Positions 25,077 to 34,027 are shown, numbered from the stretch's first letter. The stretch: 64,000 nucleotides of DNA from Longimicrobium sp. (GCF_035474595.1 NZ_DATIND010000044.1:1-64000), one strand, 5' to 3'. The notes: generated by a model from the letters alone, not told the origin. Program-made: numbers and translations.

Positions 25077-25639
25077 GCGCCGCGCCCGAGACGGTGGACG
25101 CGCTGCTGGAGGCGCTCTTCCGGCGCGCCGACGACGGCACGCCGCTGGACGCGTACGCGGTGCTGGACGGCGCGCGCAACCCGCGCATCGCCGAGTGGAT
25201 TGGCAGGCGGGCGATGGACTACACCTGCCTGTGGGCTGGGCGGCTGGACCCGGCGCTGCGCGAGGTGGCGCCGTACCTGGTCCATCTCCACCGCCGCGAG
25301 CCGTTCACGCGCGAGCTGCTGGAGCGGATGTGGGGCGACAGCTGGGGCGTGTTCGCCACCGCCAACGCCACCATGGAGCAGCTGCGCGTGCACTTTCGCC
25401 GCCTCCTGCGCGTGCGCGACGAGCGCGGGCGCCGCCTCCTCTTCCGCTGGTACGACCCGCGCGTGCTGCGCGTCTACCTTCCCACCTGCACCGCCGCCGA
25501 GCTGGGCGAGATGTTCGGCCCCGTCGAGCGCCTCTTCGCCGAGGCCGAGGGCGCCGCGGAGCTGACCAGCTTCCGCCGTGTGGGCGTAACACTGGAGACG
25601 CTCGCCATCCCCGTGCTACCCCCGCCCGACGCGGGGTGA
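25073..25639 (+). CDS. DUF4123 family T6SS effector adaptor
   Basis: A 188-residue cytosolic protein starting at a GTG that overlaps the preceding stop. It follows the DUF4123 pattern: YAVLDGARNPRI, LWAGRLDPALREVAPYLVHL, a WGDSWGVF centre, LRVHFRRLLRVRDERGRRLLFRWYDPRVLR (in pieces) and YLPTCTAAELGEMFGPVERL. Proteins of this family act as chaperones that load effectors onto VgrG. With clpV and vgrG directly downstream, this is the expected role; the partner is most likely the CxxC-repeat protein encoded before it. Confidence 0.9.
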   Translation: MSAAPETVDALLEALFRRADDGTPLDAYAVLDGARNPRIAEWIGRRAMDYTCLWAGRLDPALREVAPYLVHLHRREPFTRELLERMWGDSWGVFATANATMEQLRVHFRRLLRVRDERGRRLLFRWYDPRVLRVYLPTCTAAELGEMFGPVERLFAEAEGAAELTSFRRVGVTLETLAIPVLPPPDAG

Positions 25640-25851
25640 GGCTCCGGCGACGGGTCGCCACGAGCCGCGCGGCCATCGAGCCGCGCGGTTTCTTTCGTTT
25701 CCGGAAATCGGCTTCACCGTGGACCCCCGCGTCCCATGCGTAGAAACATCCAGGGGGGCGGATGACGAAAACGCATGAAGGCAAACATTTGGATTCATCC
25801 ACCGCACCCGTTGCGGCAATTCACGTTGCGAAAAGTAGACACACGGCTTTC

Positions 25852-25883
25852 TTGACTTATAGGGAACTGCTACTCAGTATAGT
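25852..25883 (+). promoter_or_regulatory. Putative promoter of the T6SS operon
   Basis: TTGACT (25852-25857) is followed by the AT-rich block CAGTATAGT (25875-25883), giving a -10 box of CAGTAT at 17 bases, or AGTATA at 18. This AT-rich patch, about 180 bases before clpV, contrasts sharply with its surroundings. The rest of 25640-26062 holds no clear gene. Confidence 0.55.
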
Positions 25884-26062
25884 GTCACCCTACGGTCATA
25901 CGCGGCTTCGCCAGCGCGGCACTCGCTGCCGCTCACTCCACACGCTGGACTCCCGCACTCCACGCCCTGACCGCTTTTCTTTCGACCCGGACGCCGCCCG
26001 ACGCGGCGCCCGGGCCGGACCTTCGCCGCCCCCCTCGACGCAAGTCCAACGGCACGCGAGCG

Positions 26063-28792
26063 ATGCTGGAGCTCAAGGTCCTCGTCGAAAAGCTCAACCC
26101 CGTCTGCCGCCGCGCGATGGAGCAGGCGGCGGCGCTGTGCGCGCGGCAGACGCACCACGACGTGGAGGTCGAGCACCTCCTCCTTTCCCTGCTCGGCATC
26201 CCCGGCGCCGACGCGCCGCGCATCGTGCGCCACCTGGGCGTGGACCCGGCGATCACTTCCCGCGAGCTGACCGCCGCGGTGGACCGGCTGCGGCGCGGCA
26301 ACACCCGCACGCCCGCCCTCTCTCCCCATCTCCTGCACCTGTTCGAGCGCGCCTGGCTGGCGTCGTCGCTCTACCTGGGCGATGGCGCCATCCGATCGGG
26401 CGCCATCCTGGCCGCGGCGCTCGACGACGAGACGCTGCGCGGCGTTCTCCGCGGTTCCGCGCCGTCGCTGCTCCAGATCCCCCGCGAAACGCTCCACGCC
26501 CGGCTGCGCGAGCTGCTGCGCGCGGACGGCGGCGAGGAATCGGCATCCCCCGCATCTCCATCTTCATCCCCCGCTTCTTCATCTCCTTCGTCCGTCGACG
26601 GCGGGACGGGGGCGCTGGAGCGCTTCACCGTGGACCTGACGGCCGAGGCGCGGGCGCGGCGGATGGACCCGGTGCGCGGGCGCGACGCCGAGATCCGGCA
26701 GCTGGTGGACGTGCTGATGCGCCGCCGCCAGAACAACCCGATCCTGGTGGGCGACGCGGGGGTGGGGAAGACGGCGGTGGTGGAGGGCTTCGCGCAGGCG
26801 ATCGCCGACGGGCGCGTGCCCGCGCCGCTGAGGAACGCGAGCGTGCGGCTGCTCGACCTGGGGCTGCTGCAGGCGGGCGCGGGGGTGAAGGGCGAGTTCG
26901 AGGAGCGGGTGAAGCGGGTGATCGAGGAGGTGAAGGCCAGCCCCGAGCCGCTGATCCTGTTCATCGACGAGGCGCACGCGCTGATCGGCGCCGGCGGCGC
27001 GGAGGGGCAGGGCGACGCGGCCAACCTGCTGAAGCCGGCGCTGGCGCGCGGCGAGCTGCGCACCATCGCGGCGACCACCTGGCCCGAGTACAAGAAGCAC
27101 TTCGAGAAGGACGCCGCGCTCACCCGCCGCTTCCAGCTGGTGCGCGTGGACGAGCCGGACCTGGATTCGGCGATGGAGATGCTGCGCGGGATCGTGGACC
27201 GGCTGGAGCGGCACCACGGCGTGCGCGTGCTGGACGAGGCGGTGCGCGACGCGGTGAAGCTCAGCCACCGCTACATCCCCGCGCGGCGGCTGCCGGACAA
27301 GGCGGTGAGCGTGCTGGACACGGCGTGTGCCCGCGTGGCCATCGCCCGCGGCGCCACCCCGCCGCCCATCGAGGACGCCGACCGCCGCATCGGCCGGGCG
27401 GCGCTGGAGCTGGAGATTTTGCGCCGCGAGCAGGCCGCGGGGTCGGACCATCGCACGCGGGTGGAGGAGCTGGAGGACGTGCTGGAGGCCGCCCGCTCCG
27501 CCCGCCGCGAGCTGGACGACCGCTGGCGCGCCGAGCGCGAGCGGGTGCAGGGGATCGAGGAGCTGCGCGCGGAAGCGGGGGCGCTTCCCGCGCACGCGCC
27601 GGCCGCCGAGCGCGACCGCATCGCCCGCGAGCTGCACGCGCTGGAGGCCGACCTGGAGGCGGTGCAGGGCGCCGAGCCGCTGGTCCCCAGCTGCGTCTCG
27701 TCCCGCGTGGTGGCCGCCGTCATCTCCGGCTGGACCGGCGTGCCCGTGGGCAAGATCCTGAAGGACGAGGTGCGCGCCGTCCTGGCGCTGCGGCAGATGC
27801 TGGAGGACCGCATCGTCGGCCAGCCCGAGGCGCTGGAGACCATCGCCCGCCGCATCCGCACCTTCCGCGCGGCGCTCGACGATCCGTCCAAGCCGGTGGG
27901 CGTCTTCCTCCTGGCCGGCCCCAGCGGGGTGGGAAAGACGGAGACGGTGCTGGCGCTCGCGGACTATCTCTACGGCGGCGAGCGCAACCTGGTGACCATC
28001 AACATGAGCGAGTACCAGGAGGCGCACACCGTCAGCGGCCTGAAGGGCGCGCCGCCGGGGTACGTGGGCTACGGCACCGGCGGCGTGCTGACCGAGGCCG
28101 TGCGCCGCCGCCCGTACTCGGTGGTGCTGCTGGACGAGGTGGAGAAGGCGCACCCCGACGTGATGGAGCTGTTCTACCAGGTGTTCGACAAGGGAACGCT
28201 GGAGGACGGGCAGGGAACGCCGGTGGACTTCCGCAACACGCTCATCTTCCTGACCTCCAACGCCGGCGCCGACGAGATCGCGCGCATCTGCACGGGCGGG
28301 CGGCGCCCGCGCGCCGATGAGCTGGCCGATGCAATCCGCCCCGCGCTGCTGCACTGGTTCCGCCCCGCCTTCCTCGGCCGCCTCGTCGTCGTCCCCTTCT
28401 ACCCGCTGGGCGACGGCGACATCCGCGAGATCGTGGAGCTGCGGCTGGCCGAGGTGCAGCGCCGCTTCTGGGAGGCGCACCGAGCGGAGCTGACCTACGA
28501 GGACAGCGTGGTGGACCACATCGCCGCGCGCTGCACCGAGGTGGAGAGCGGCGCCCGCAACGTGGACCACATCCTGAGCCACCATGTGCTTCCCGAGCTC
28601 AGCGCGCTGGTGCTGGAGCGCATGACGCGCGGAAGCCGCTTCGACGCGGTGCACCTGGCGCCGGGGCCGCAGGGCGGGTTCCGGTTCGAGCTGAGCCCGG
28701 GGGACAGGGGACGGGGGACGGGGGACAGAGCCCAGGTGTCCGTGCCCGCGATCGCCTCCTACGACGATCTGGCGGCGGAGGTGGGGGGATGA
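26063..28792 (+). CDS. clpV: T6SS sheath-recycling ATPase ClpV (TssH)
   Basis: A 909-residue cytosolic AAA+ unfoldase that disassembles the contracted TssB/TssC sheath. Order: Clp N-domain (HDVEVEHLLLSLLGIPG), AAA1 with Walker A GDAGVGKT near 230 and Walker B LILFIDEAHAL near 297, a coiled middle domain about 440-530, AAA2 with GPSGVGKT near 618 and VVLLDEVEKAHPDV. SGWTGVPVG before AAA2 is the Clp hallmark. The C-terminus includes a GDRGRGTGDRAQ stretch encoded by a GGGGACA-type tandem repeat, an odd insertion. Together with vgrG downstream it belongs to the T6SS cluster. Confidence 0.96.
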   Translation: MLELKVLVEKLNPVCRRAMEQAAALCARQTHHDVEVEHLLLSLLGIPGADAPRIVRHLGVDPAITSRELTAAVDRLRRGNTRTPALSPHLLHLFERAWLASSLYLGDGAIRSGAILAAALDDETLRGVLRGSAPSLLQIPRETLHARLRELLRADGGEESASPASPSSSPASSSPSSVDGGTGALERFTVDLTAEARARRMDPVRGRDAEIRQLVDVLMRRRQNNPILVGDAGVGKTAVVEGFAQAIADGRVPAPLRNASVRLLDLGLLQAGAGVKGEFEERVKRVIEEVKASPEPLILFIDEAHALIGAGGAEGQGDAANLLKPALARGELRTIAATTWPEYKKHFEKDAALTRRFQLVRVDEPDLDSAMEMLRGIVDRLERHHGVRVLDEAVRDAVKLSHRYIPARRLPDKAVSVLDTACARVAIARGATPPPIEDADRRIGRAALELEILRREQAAGSDHRTRVEELEDVLEAARSARRELDDRWRAERERVQGIEELRAEAGALPAHAPAAERDRIARELHALEADLEAVQGAEPLVPSCVSSRVVAAVISGWTGVPVGKILKDEVRAVLALRQMLEDRIVGQPEALETIARRIRTFRAALDDPSKPVGVFLLAGPSGVGKTETVLALADYLYGGERNLVTINMSEYQEAHTVSGLKGAPPGYVGYGTGGVLTEAVRRRPYSVVLLDEVEKAHPDVMELFYQVFDKGTLEDGQGTPVDFRNTLIFLTSNAGADEIARICTGGRRPRADELADAIRPALLHWFRPAFLGRLVVVPFYPLGDGDIREIVELRLAEVQRRFWEAHRAELTYEDSVVDHIAARCTEVESGARNVDHILSHHVLPELSALVLERMTRGSRFDAVHLAPGPQGGFRFELSPGDRGRGTGDRAQVSVPAIASYDDLAAEVGG

Positions 28793-28832
28793 GGATTCCC
28801 GCCGGCCGCCGCACCTCTGCCGGGAGGCGCGC

Positions 28833-30911
28833 ATGGCGCTGAGCCAGAACCGGTTTCCCGTGGTGGTCGACACGCCGCTGGGAGCGGACAAGCTGGTGGT
28901 GAGCAACGTCCACGGCGAGGAGCGCATCTCCGGGCTCTTCCACTACTCGCTGGAGATGCTGAGCGACGACAGCGCGCTCGCCTTCGACAGCATCGTGGGG
29001 CAGGGCGTCACCGTCTCCGTCTCGCTCTCCAACGGTGACAAGCGGTACTTCCACGGGCTCTGCACCCGCTTCAGCCAGGCGGGCACCACGGCGCGCGGCA
29101 CCGTCTACCACGCCGAGCTGCGCCCCTGGCTGTGGATGCTCACCCTCACCAGCGACTGCCGCATCTACCAGAACAAGTCGGTGCCCGACATCGCCAAGGC
29201 CATCTTCGGCGAGCTGGGCTACACCGACTTCAAGGACTCGCTCACCGGCACCTACGACGCCCGCGAGTACTGCGTGCAGTACCGCGAGACGGCGTTCGAC
29301 TTCATCAGCCGGCTCTTCGAGGAAGAGGGGATCTTCTACTTCTTCGAGCACGCCGACGGCAAGCACACGCTGGTGCTGGCCGACGCCACCAGCGCCCACG
29401 CCGCCGGCCCCGGCCAGGCCAGGGCGCGCTACGGCACCACTGGCACCGAGCAGGAGCAGGACGACACGGTGACCCGCGTGGCGCTGGAAGGCACCGTCAT
29501 CCCCAGGAAGGTGACGCTCGACGACTACGAGTTCACCACTCCCTCCACCGACCTGAACGTAAGCCAGGAGGGGTCGCTCTTCACCACCGAGATGCGCGAC
29601 TACCCCGGCAACCACGCGGCCACGGCCAAGGGCGAGACGCGGGCGAAGGTGCGGCTGGAGGCGTGGGAGGCGGCGCAGAAGACGCTGCGTGGCGAGGGCA
29701 GCCACCGCGGCTTCACCGCCGGCTTCAAGTTCACGCTGGCCGGCCACGTCCGCGACGACGTGAACGGCGACTACGTGCTGCGCTCGGTGAGCTTCAGCGC
29801 CGGGCAGGACCACTACAGCAACTCGTTCGAGGCGCTTCCCGCCGCCACCCTGTTCCGCGCGCCGCGCGCCACCCCGCGCCCGGTGATCCCGGGGACGCAG
29901 ACGGCGCAGGTGGTGGGCAAGAGCGGCGAGGAGATCTGGACCGACCAGTACGGGCGGATCAAGGTGCAGTTCCACTGGGACCGGCTGGGCACGAACGACG
30001 AGAACAGCAGCTGCTGGATCCGCGTCGCGTCCGGCTGGGCGGGGAAGGGGTGGGGGGCCATCCACATCCCCCGCATCGGCCAGGAGGTGGTCGTCTCCTT
30101 CCTCGAGGGCGACCCCGACCGCCCGCTCGTCACGGGAAGCGTCTACAACGCCGAGCAGACGGTGCCGTACCCGCTGCCCGACGAGCAGACCAGGAGCACG
30201 CTCAAGTCCAACAGCAGCAAGGGCGGCGGCGCCTTCAACGAGATGCGCTTCGAGGACAAGAAGGACTCGGAGGAGATCTACGTCCGCGCCGCCAAGGACA
30301 TGAACATCTCGGTGAAGAACGACCGCACCGCCACGATCGACGAGGGGAACGAGACCCTCACCGTTACCAAGGGAAAGCGCGAGACCACCGTCAGCGAGGG
30401 CGACAACCTGCTCACCGTGACCAAGGGGAAGCGCGAGACCACGGTGAGCGAGGGCGACAACCTCCTCACCGTCACCAAGGGGAAGCGCACCGTGACCGTG
30501 GGCGAGGGCGACGAGACGCTGACGGTGAGCAAGGGGAAGCGGACCGTGACCGTGGACGCGGGCGACGAGGCGCACAAGGTGGGCGGCAAGCGCACGGTGG
30601 AGGTCACCGGCGCCGAGACGCACAAGAACACCGACAAGTTCGACCACTCCACCGGCGGCAACTACACGCTGAAGGTCACCGGCGACCTGGTGATCGAGGC
30701 CACCGGGAACGTGACCATCAAGGCGGGGATGGGGATGACGGTGAAGGGCGGGACCACCATGGCGCTGGAGAGCGGAACGTCGTTCAGCGCCAAGGGCCTC
30801 TCCGTCGCCGTCGAGGCCTCCGCCGCACTCTCCGCCAAGGGCTCCGCGTCGACGACGGTGGAGAGCAGCGGGATCACGCAGGTGAAGGGAAGCCTGGTGA
30901 AGATCAACTGA
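28833..30911 (+). CDS. vgrG: T6SS spike protein VgrG (TssI)
   Basis: A 692-residue protein that forms the puncturing spike at the tip of the Hcp tube. The N-terminal gp27-like part (VSNVHGEERISGLFHYSLEM, FISRLFEEEGIFYFFEH, YSNSFEALPA) is followed by the gp5 OB domain (DQYGRIKVQFHWDRLG, WIRVASGWAGKGWGAIHIPRIGQEVVV in pieces, GDPDRPLVTGSVYN). From about residue 495 to 590 lie five copies of an 18-residue unit typified by TVSEGDNLLTVTKGKRET, which should build an extended beta-helix needle. The last 100 residues are Gly/Ser/Thr-rich without an effector domain. Confidence 0.96.
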   Translation: MALSQNRFPVVVDTPLGADKLVVSNVHGEERISGLFHYSLEMLSDDSALAFDSIVGQGVTVSVSLSNGDKRYFHGLCTRFSQAGTTARGTVYHAELRPWLWMLTLTSDCRIYQNKSVPDIAKAIFGELGYTDFKDSLTGTYDAREYCVQYRETAFDFISRLFEEEGIFYFFEHADGKHTLVLADATSAHAAGPGQARARYGTTGTEQEQDDTVTRVALEGTVIPRKVTLDDYEFTTPSTDLNVSQEGSLFTTEMRDYPGNHAATAKGETRAKVRLEAWEAAQKTLRGEGSHRGFTAGFKFTLAGHVRDDVNGDYVLRSVSFSAGQDHYSNSFEALPAATLFRAPRATPRPVIPGTQTAQVVGKSGEEIWTDQYGRIKVQFHWDRLGTNDENSSCWIRVASGWAGKGWGAIHIPRIGQEVVVSFLEGDPDRPLVTGSVYNAEQTVPYPLPDEQTRSTLKSNSSKGGGAFNEMRFEDKKDSEEIYVRAAKDMNISVKNDRTATIDEGNETLTVTKGKRETTVSEGDNLLTVTKGKRETTVSEGDNLLTVTKGKRTVTVGEGDETLTVSKGKRTVTVDAGDEAHKVGGKRTVEVTGAETHKNTDKFDHSTGGNYTLKVTGDLVIEATGNVTIKAGMGMTVKGGTTMALESGTSFSAKGLSVAVEASAALSAKGSASTTVESSGITQVKGSLVKIN

Positions 30912-31105
30912 CGGTGCGGAAGTGCGGAAGTGCGGAAGTGCGAGAGTGCGGGACCTGGCAATCACCTGTGCACTACGAACGCACAGAGGGACGTCATCCT
31001 GAGGCCGGCCACACCATCCTTGTCCAGCACGAGTGGTTGCAGGCCGAAGGATCTATAGGCGAGGCCGCACGTGCGCTGCCGGATCGCACGATCGATCCCC
31101 GCCGC
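30912..31105. repeat. Tandem 8-mers and long-form family C repeat inside the T6SS cluster
   Basis: 30915-30957 carries four GTGCGGAA-type units plus variants. 30960-31105 is a long-form family C copy (GTGCACTACGAACGCACAG, GTCATCCTGAGGCCGGCC, GGTTGCAGGCCGAAGGATCT, GCACGTGCGCTGCCGGATC). 31106-31350 shows no gene apart from a possible upstream extension of the next one. Confidence 0.8.
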
Positions 31106-31350
31106 ATCGAGCCAGGGGGATCGGTTCGCCGCTGGATCACATCGCCACGCCTCACCGCCTCTCATCTCCCGACGTGTTACAGGGTGCAACGGAACGTTGC
31201 AGGCGCGGTGGGACGCCCGTCCTCTTCCCATCTCCCAAGTAGTTCATCCGCATTGGTTTATGATAGATCGGGCATGGGGAACGGACGTTGCCCCTGGTGC
31301 AGGCCCCGGCGATCGACACACCGCCACGCTCCGCTGAACTCCGCAGGCTG

Positions 31351-32091
31351 ATGACCGACCTCGCCCTTCCCGCGCTGACCATCCCCCGGCTCCCGGAGCC
31401 GGTGGAGGCGCTGGCCCACCACGACAACGGCGCGCTGATGGAGCGCGCCACGCTGGTGGACGGGAAGCCGCACGGACTGGTCGAGCAGTTCACCCCCGCC
31501 GGGCTGCCGCTGCGCCGCGCGCGCTACCGGATGGGCGTGCTGGAGGGTGAGACGGTGGACTTCGACAAGGAGGGGCAGCCGCTCCTCCGCGCCAGCTACC
31601 GCGGCGGGAAGCTGCACGGCGAGCTGCAGAGCTACGAGGCCGGCGCGCTCCGCTTCCAGGGCCAGTACCTGATGGGGATGATGGACGGCGAGGCGCGCAC
31701 CTGGACCCCCGAGGGCACCCTCGGCGCCATCATGCGCTACCGGGCGGACCTCGCCGAAGGAAAGTGGGAGTACTTCGACGCGAAAGGGCGCACCGTCCGC
31801 ACCGCCGAGTACCGCGCCGGCGTCCTGCACGGCGACGTGCTGGACTACCGCCCCGACGGCACGCTGCGCGAGCGGACGCCGCACGCCGCGGGACAGCCGC
31901 ACGGCGAGGTGACCAGCTTCCACCCCAACGGCAAGCCCCAGCGCAAGCAGAAGTTCCGCGCGGGGAAGCCCGTGGGCGAGCCGGTGTGGTACGACGAGCG
32001 CGGGCGGAAGACCAGCCCGCCGCCGAAGTCCACCGGCGAGCTTCCGCGCTGGCAGCGCGCGATCCTCCGCATCACCGGAAAGAAGAGGTAG
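31351..32091 (+). CDS. MORN-repeat protein of the T6SS cluster
   Basis: A protein of about 246 residues built from repeated toxin-antitoxin/MORN-type units with the pattern Y-x-x-G-x-x-HGE (DGKPHGLVEQF, RGGKLHGELQSYE, MGMMDGEARTWT, AGVLHGDVLDYRPDG, AGQPHGEVTSFHPNG, AGKPVGEPVWYDERG). Such repeats form beta sheets used for binding. Repeats of this type occur in immunity and accessory proteins beside T6SS tips. The ATG at 31351 is chosen; a TTG at 31288 in frame is possible. It ends seven bases before the PAAR-like gene. Confidence 0.82.
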   Translation: MTDLALPALTIPRLPEPVEALAHHDNGALMERATLVDGKPHGLVEQFTPAGLPLRRARYRMGVLEGETVDFDKEGQPLLRASYRGGKLHGELQSYEAGALRFQGQYLMGMMDGEARTWTPEGTLGAIMRYRADLAEGKWEYFDAKGRTVRTAEYRAGVLHGDVLDYRPDGTLRERTPHAAGQPHGEVTSFHPNGKPQRKQKFRAGKPVGEPVWYDERGRKTSPPPKSTGELPRWQRAILRITGKKR

Positions 32092-32097
32092 AGGGCA

Positions 32098-32487
32098 ATG
32101 GGCATGCAGGTCTGCATGGGAGCCATGATGCAGTGCAGCTTCGGGGTGGCGCCGAGCACGCTCGTCGTCCTGCCCGCCAACCGGGTGCTCGCGGGCGGGC
32201 CCCCGGCGGCCAACATCATGGACCACGTGCCGATCCTGAACATCCCTCCTTTCGGGATGTGCCAGTCGCCCTCCAACCCCACGGTGGCCGCGGCCACGGC
32301 GGCCGCGCTGGGGGTGCTGACGCCCATGCCGTGCGTGCCGGTGACCGCCGCGCCCTGGATCGTGGGCGCGCCCACGGTGCTGATCGGCAGCATGCCGGCG
32401 CTGAACGACAGCTCCAAGCTGATGTGCAGCTGGGGCGGGGTGATCCAGATCACCAGCCCCGGCCAGACCACGGGCCAGATTCCCTGA
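32098..32487 (+). CDS. PAAR-like tip protein (DUF4280)
   Basis: A 129-residue protein that likely sharpens the VgrG spike. It has the DUF4280 pattern: VCMGAMMQCSFG at the start, NIMDHVPILNIPPFGMCQSP and TPMPCVPVTAAPWIVG in the middle, and SKLMCSWGGVIQITSPGQ at the end, with the conserved cysteines expected to bind a metal at the tip. No effector domain is attached. A stand-alone PAAR-like gene next to vgrG is normal for T6SS loci. Confidence 0.92.
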   Translation: MGMQVCMGAMMQCSFGVAPSTLVVLPANRVLAGGPPAANIMDHVPILNIPPFGMCQSPSNPTVAAATAAALGVLTPMPCVPVTAAPWIVGAPTVLIGSMPALNDSSKLMCSWGGVIQITSPGQTTGQIP

Positions 32488-32523
32488 AGTACCCACAATG
32501 ACCGGCGAACGGTGGAGCGGGCG

Positions 32524-33348
32524 ATGAGATACCGGTTCAGCCTCGGGCGCGGTGAAGCCGCGATGGTGCTGGGCGGCGCCACCACGGTGGGCGCCCTCCT
32601 CTTCGCCACCGGCGTGATGACGGGGATGGCGTTCGGGCGCGGCCACACCGCCCAGCCCGCCGCCGGCGCGGTGCTCGTCGCCTCGCCCGACGCCGCCACG
32701 GCCGCCGATTCGGCCACCATCGCCCGCGCGGTGGCCGACAGCGCCGCGGCCATGCAGGGCGCGCCCTCCGCGCCGGCGCAGCCCGCCGCCTTCGCCGCTC
32801 CGGCCGACGGAATCGGCGGCCCCGCGCCGGACGACGCCACGGCCATGAACGCCGACGGCTGGTCGGTTCCCGCCGGGTACGCGGCGCCCGCCGGCTCGCC
32901 CACGCGCTGGACCACGCTCCCGCCCGCGGGCGGCGCGCAGGCGGCCGACCCCGCTACGCTCGCCGCCGACCCGGGCGCGACCCGCTACGCCTCCGCCGAC
33001 GCGGGCACCGCGACGGCACCGCGCAGCCGCCTGGCGCCGCCGGAGCCGCCGTACACGCCCCGCGCCGCGCCGGGCGAGGCGCGCTTCCGGGCGTACGACG
33101 GCGGGTCGGGGCCATACGCGCTGCAGGTGGGCCGCTTCCGCGAGGAAGAGGCGGCGCTGAAGGTGGTCGACGAGCTCCACGCGCGCGGCCACGACGTGTA
33201 CGTCTACACCACCGCCGAGCGCGGCGGCCCGCTGTTCAGCGTGCGCATGGACCGCTACGGCGACCGCGAGACCGCCATGCGCGCCGCCGAGCGGCTGGAG
33301 CAGCGCGAGCAGCTGGCCGCGGTGGTCGTCCCCACGGAGCAGCGCTAG
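32524..33348 (+). CDS. Membrane-anchored SPOR-domain protein of the T6SS cluster
   Basis: A 274-residue inner-membrane protein. One hydrophobic segment near residues 14-38 (AAMVLGGATTVGALLFATGVM) is followed by a long Ala/Pro/Asp-rich periplasmic linker. A SPOR domain at about 198-270 (PYALQVGRFREEEAALKVVDEL, HDVYVYTTAERGGPLFSVRM, ETAMRAAERLEQ) would bind denuded peptidoglycan. TssL here lacks a peptidoglycan-binding extension, so this protein may anchor the secretion machine to the wall; that is an inference from position. The ATG at 32524 follows GGAGCGG. Confidence 0.85.
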   Translation: MRYRFSLGRGEAAMVLGGATTVGALLFATGVMTGMAFGRGHTAQPAAGAVLVASPDAATAADSATIARAVADSAAAMQGAPSAPAQPAAFAAPADGIGGPAPDDATAMNADGWSVPAGYAAPAGSPTRWTTLPPAGGAQAADPATLAADPGATRYASADAGTATAPRSRLAPPEPPYTPRAAPGEARFRAYDGGSGPYALQVGRFREEEAALKVVDELHARGHDVYVYTTAERGGPLFSVRMDRYGDRETAMRAAERLEQREQLAAVVVPTEQR

Positions 33349-33822
33349 GTGCAGCGGCGGACGGGGTTCGGCGCGCGCCTGCAGCGGTACTTTCGCGCCA
33401 GCGGCGTGATCGCGGTCCTGCTGGTGGCCGCAGGGTGCTTCGGGCGGGGGGGGATGAAGGGCTACTCCGTGGTGGTCAGCCCCGTCGCGAACGGGAACAG
33501 CCCGGTGCCGGTGGAGATGGTGGCGGTGTTCGACAAGAAGATGGTGGCCGAGGTGTCGGGGCTGACGGCGGCCGACTGGTTCCAGCGCCGCGAGCAGTTC
33601 GGGCGCGACTACCCGGAGCGCTGGCATTCGAAGCGGTGGGAGTTCGTCCCCGGCCAGAGCATGCCGCTGCACGGACTGGAGAAGGAGCTGCGCGGCGCCC
33701 GCGCCCTCTACCTCTGGGCCGACTACCCCGGCGAAGGCCCCCACCGCGTCCGGCTGGACCGCTTCAAGTACGTGGTGATCGAGTTCGGCGAGAAGGACGT
33801 GACGGTGCGGAAGGTTCGATAA
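33349..33822 (+). CDS. T6SS lipoprotein, likely TssJ equivalent
   Basis: A 157-residue predicted lipoprotein starting at a GTG that touches the preceding stop. The signal ends with the lipobox VAAGC (Cys30). The mature part is beta-rich (GYSVVVSPVANGNSPVPVEMVAVF, ARALYLWADYPGEG, FKYVVIEFGEKDVTVRKV). TssJ is the outer-membrane lipoprotein of the TssJLM complex; position just before tssK-tssL-tssM and the topology fit, but similarity to classic TssJ is not clear from reading alone. Confidence 0.7.
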   Translation: MQRRTGFGARLQRYFRASGVIAVLLVAAGCFGRGGMKGYSVVVSPVANGNSPVPVEMVAVFDKKMVAEVSGLTAADWFQRREQFGRDYPERWHSKRWEFVPGQSMPLHGLEKELRGARALYLWADYPGEGPHRVRLDRFKYVVIEFGEKDVTVRKVR

Positions 33823-33825
33823 CGA

Positions 33826-34027
33826 AAGTGCGTGAGTGCGAGAGTGCGGAAGTGCGGAAGTGCGCACCGCCGCAGGGTCCCACACCGATGTGAAGTCCGC
33901 GAAGGCGGACTGCGTGCCGTTGTAGCCGCGACTTCAGTCGCATTTTTCGCCGCCCACCCGGCACAAGGCACAAGGCACTCAGCACTCAGCACTCAGCACT
34001 TAGGACTTAGGACTTGGCACCTCAGGC
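33826..34027. repeat. Tandem 8-mers, family B repeat, and heptamer array before tssK
   Basis: 33826-33865 is a run of GTGCGAGA/GTGCGGAA units; 33887-33950 an inverted family B copy (GAAGTCCGCGAAGGCGGACT, GTGCCGTTGTAGCCGCGACT); 33966-34027 an ACTCAGC/ACTTAGG array. Together they fill the gap between the lipoprotein and tssK. Confidence 0.8.

Noticed and set aside
25762-26062. A long open frame starting at an ATG after GGGGGGCGG upstream of clpV
   Set aside because: It runs in the wrong frame through clpV and its composition is that of a shadow frame; the region also holds the likely promoter.
31351-32091. MORN-repeat protein as immunity protein of the cargo genes
   Set aside because: It lies 16 kb from the cargo genes, next to the PAAR-like gene; no evidence ties it to any toxin here.
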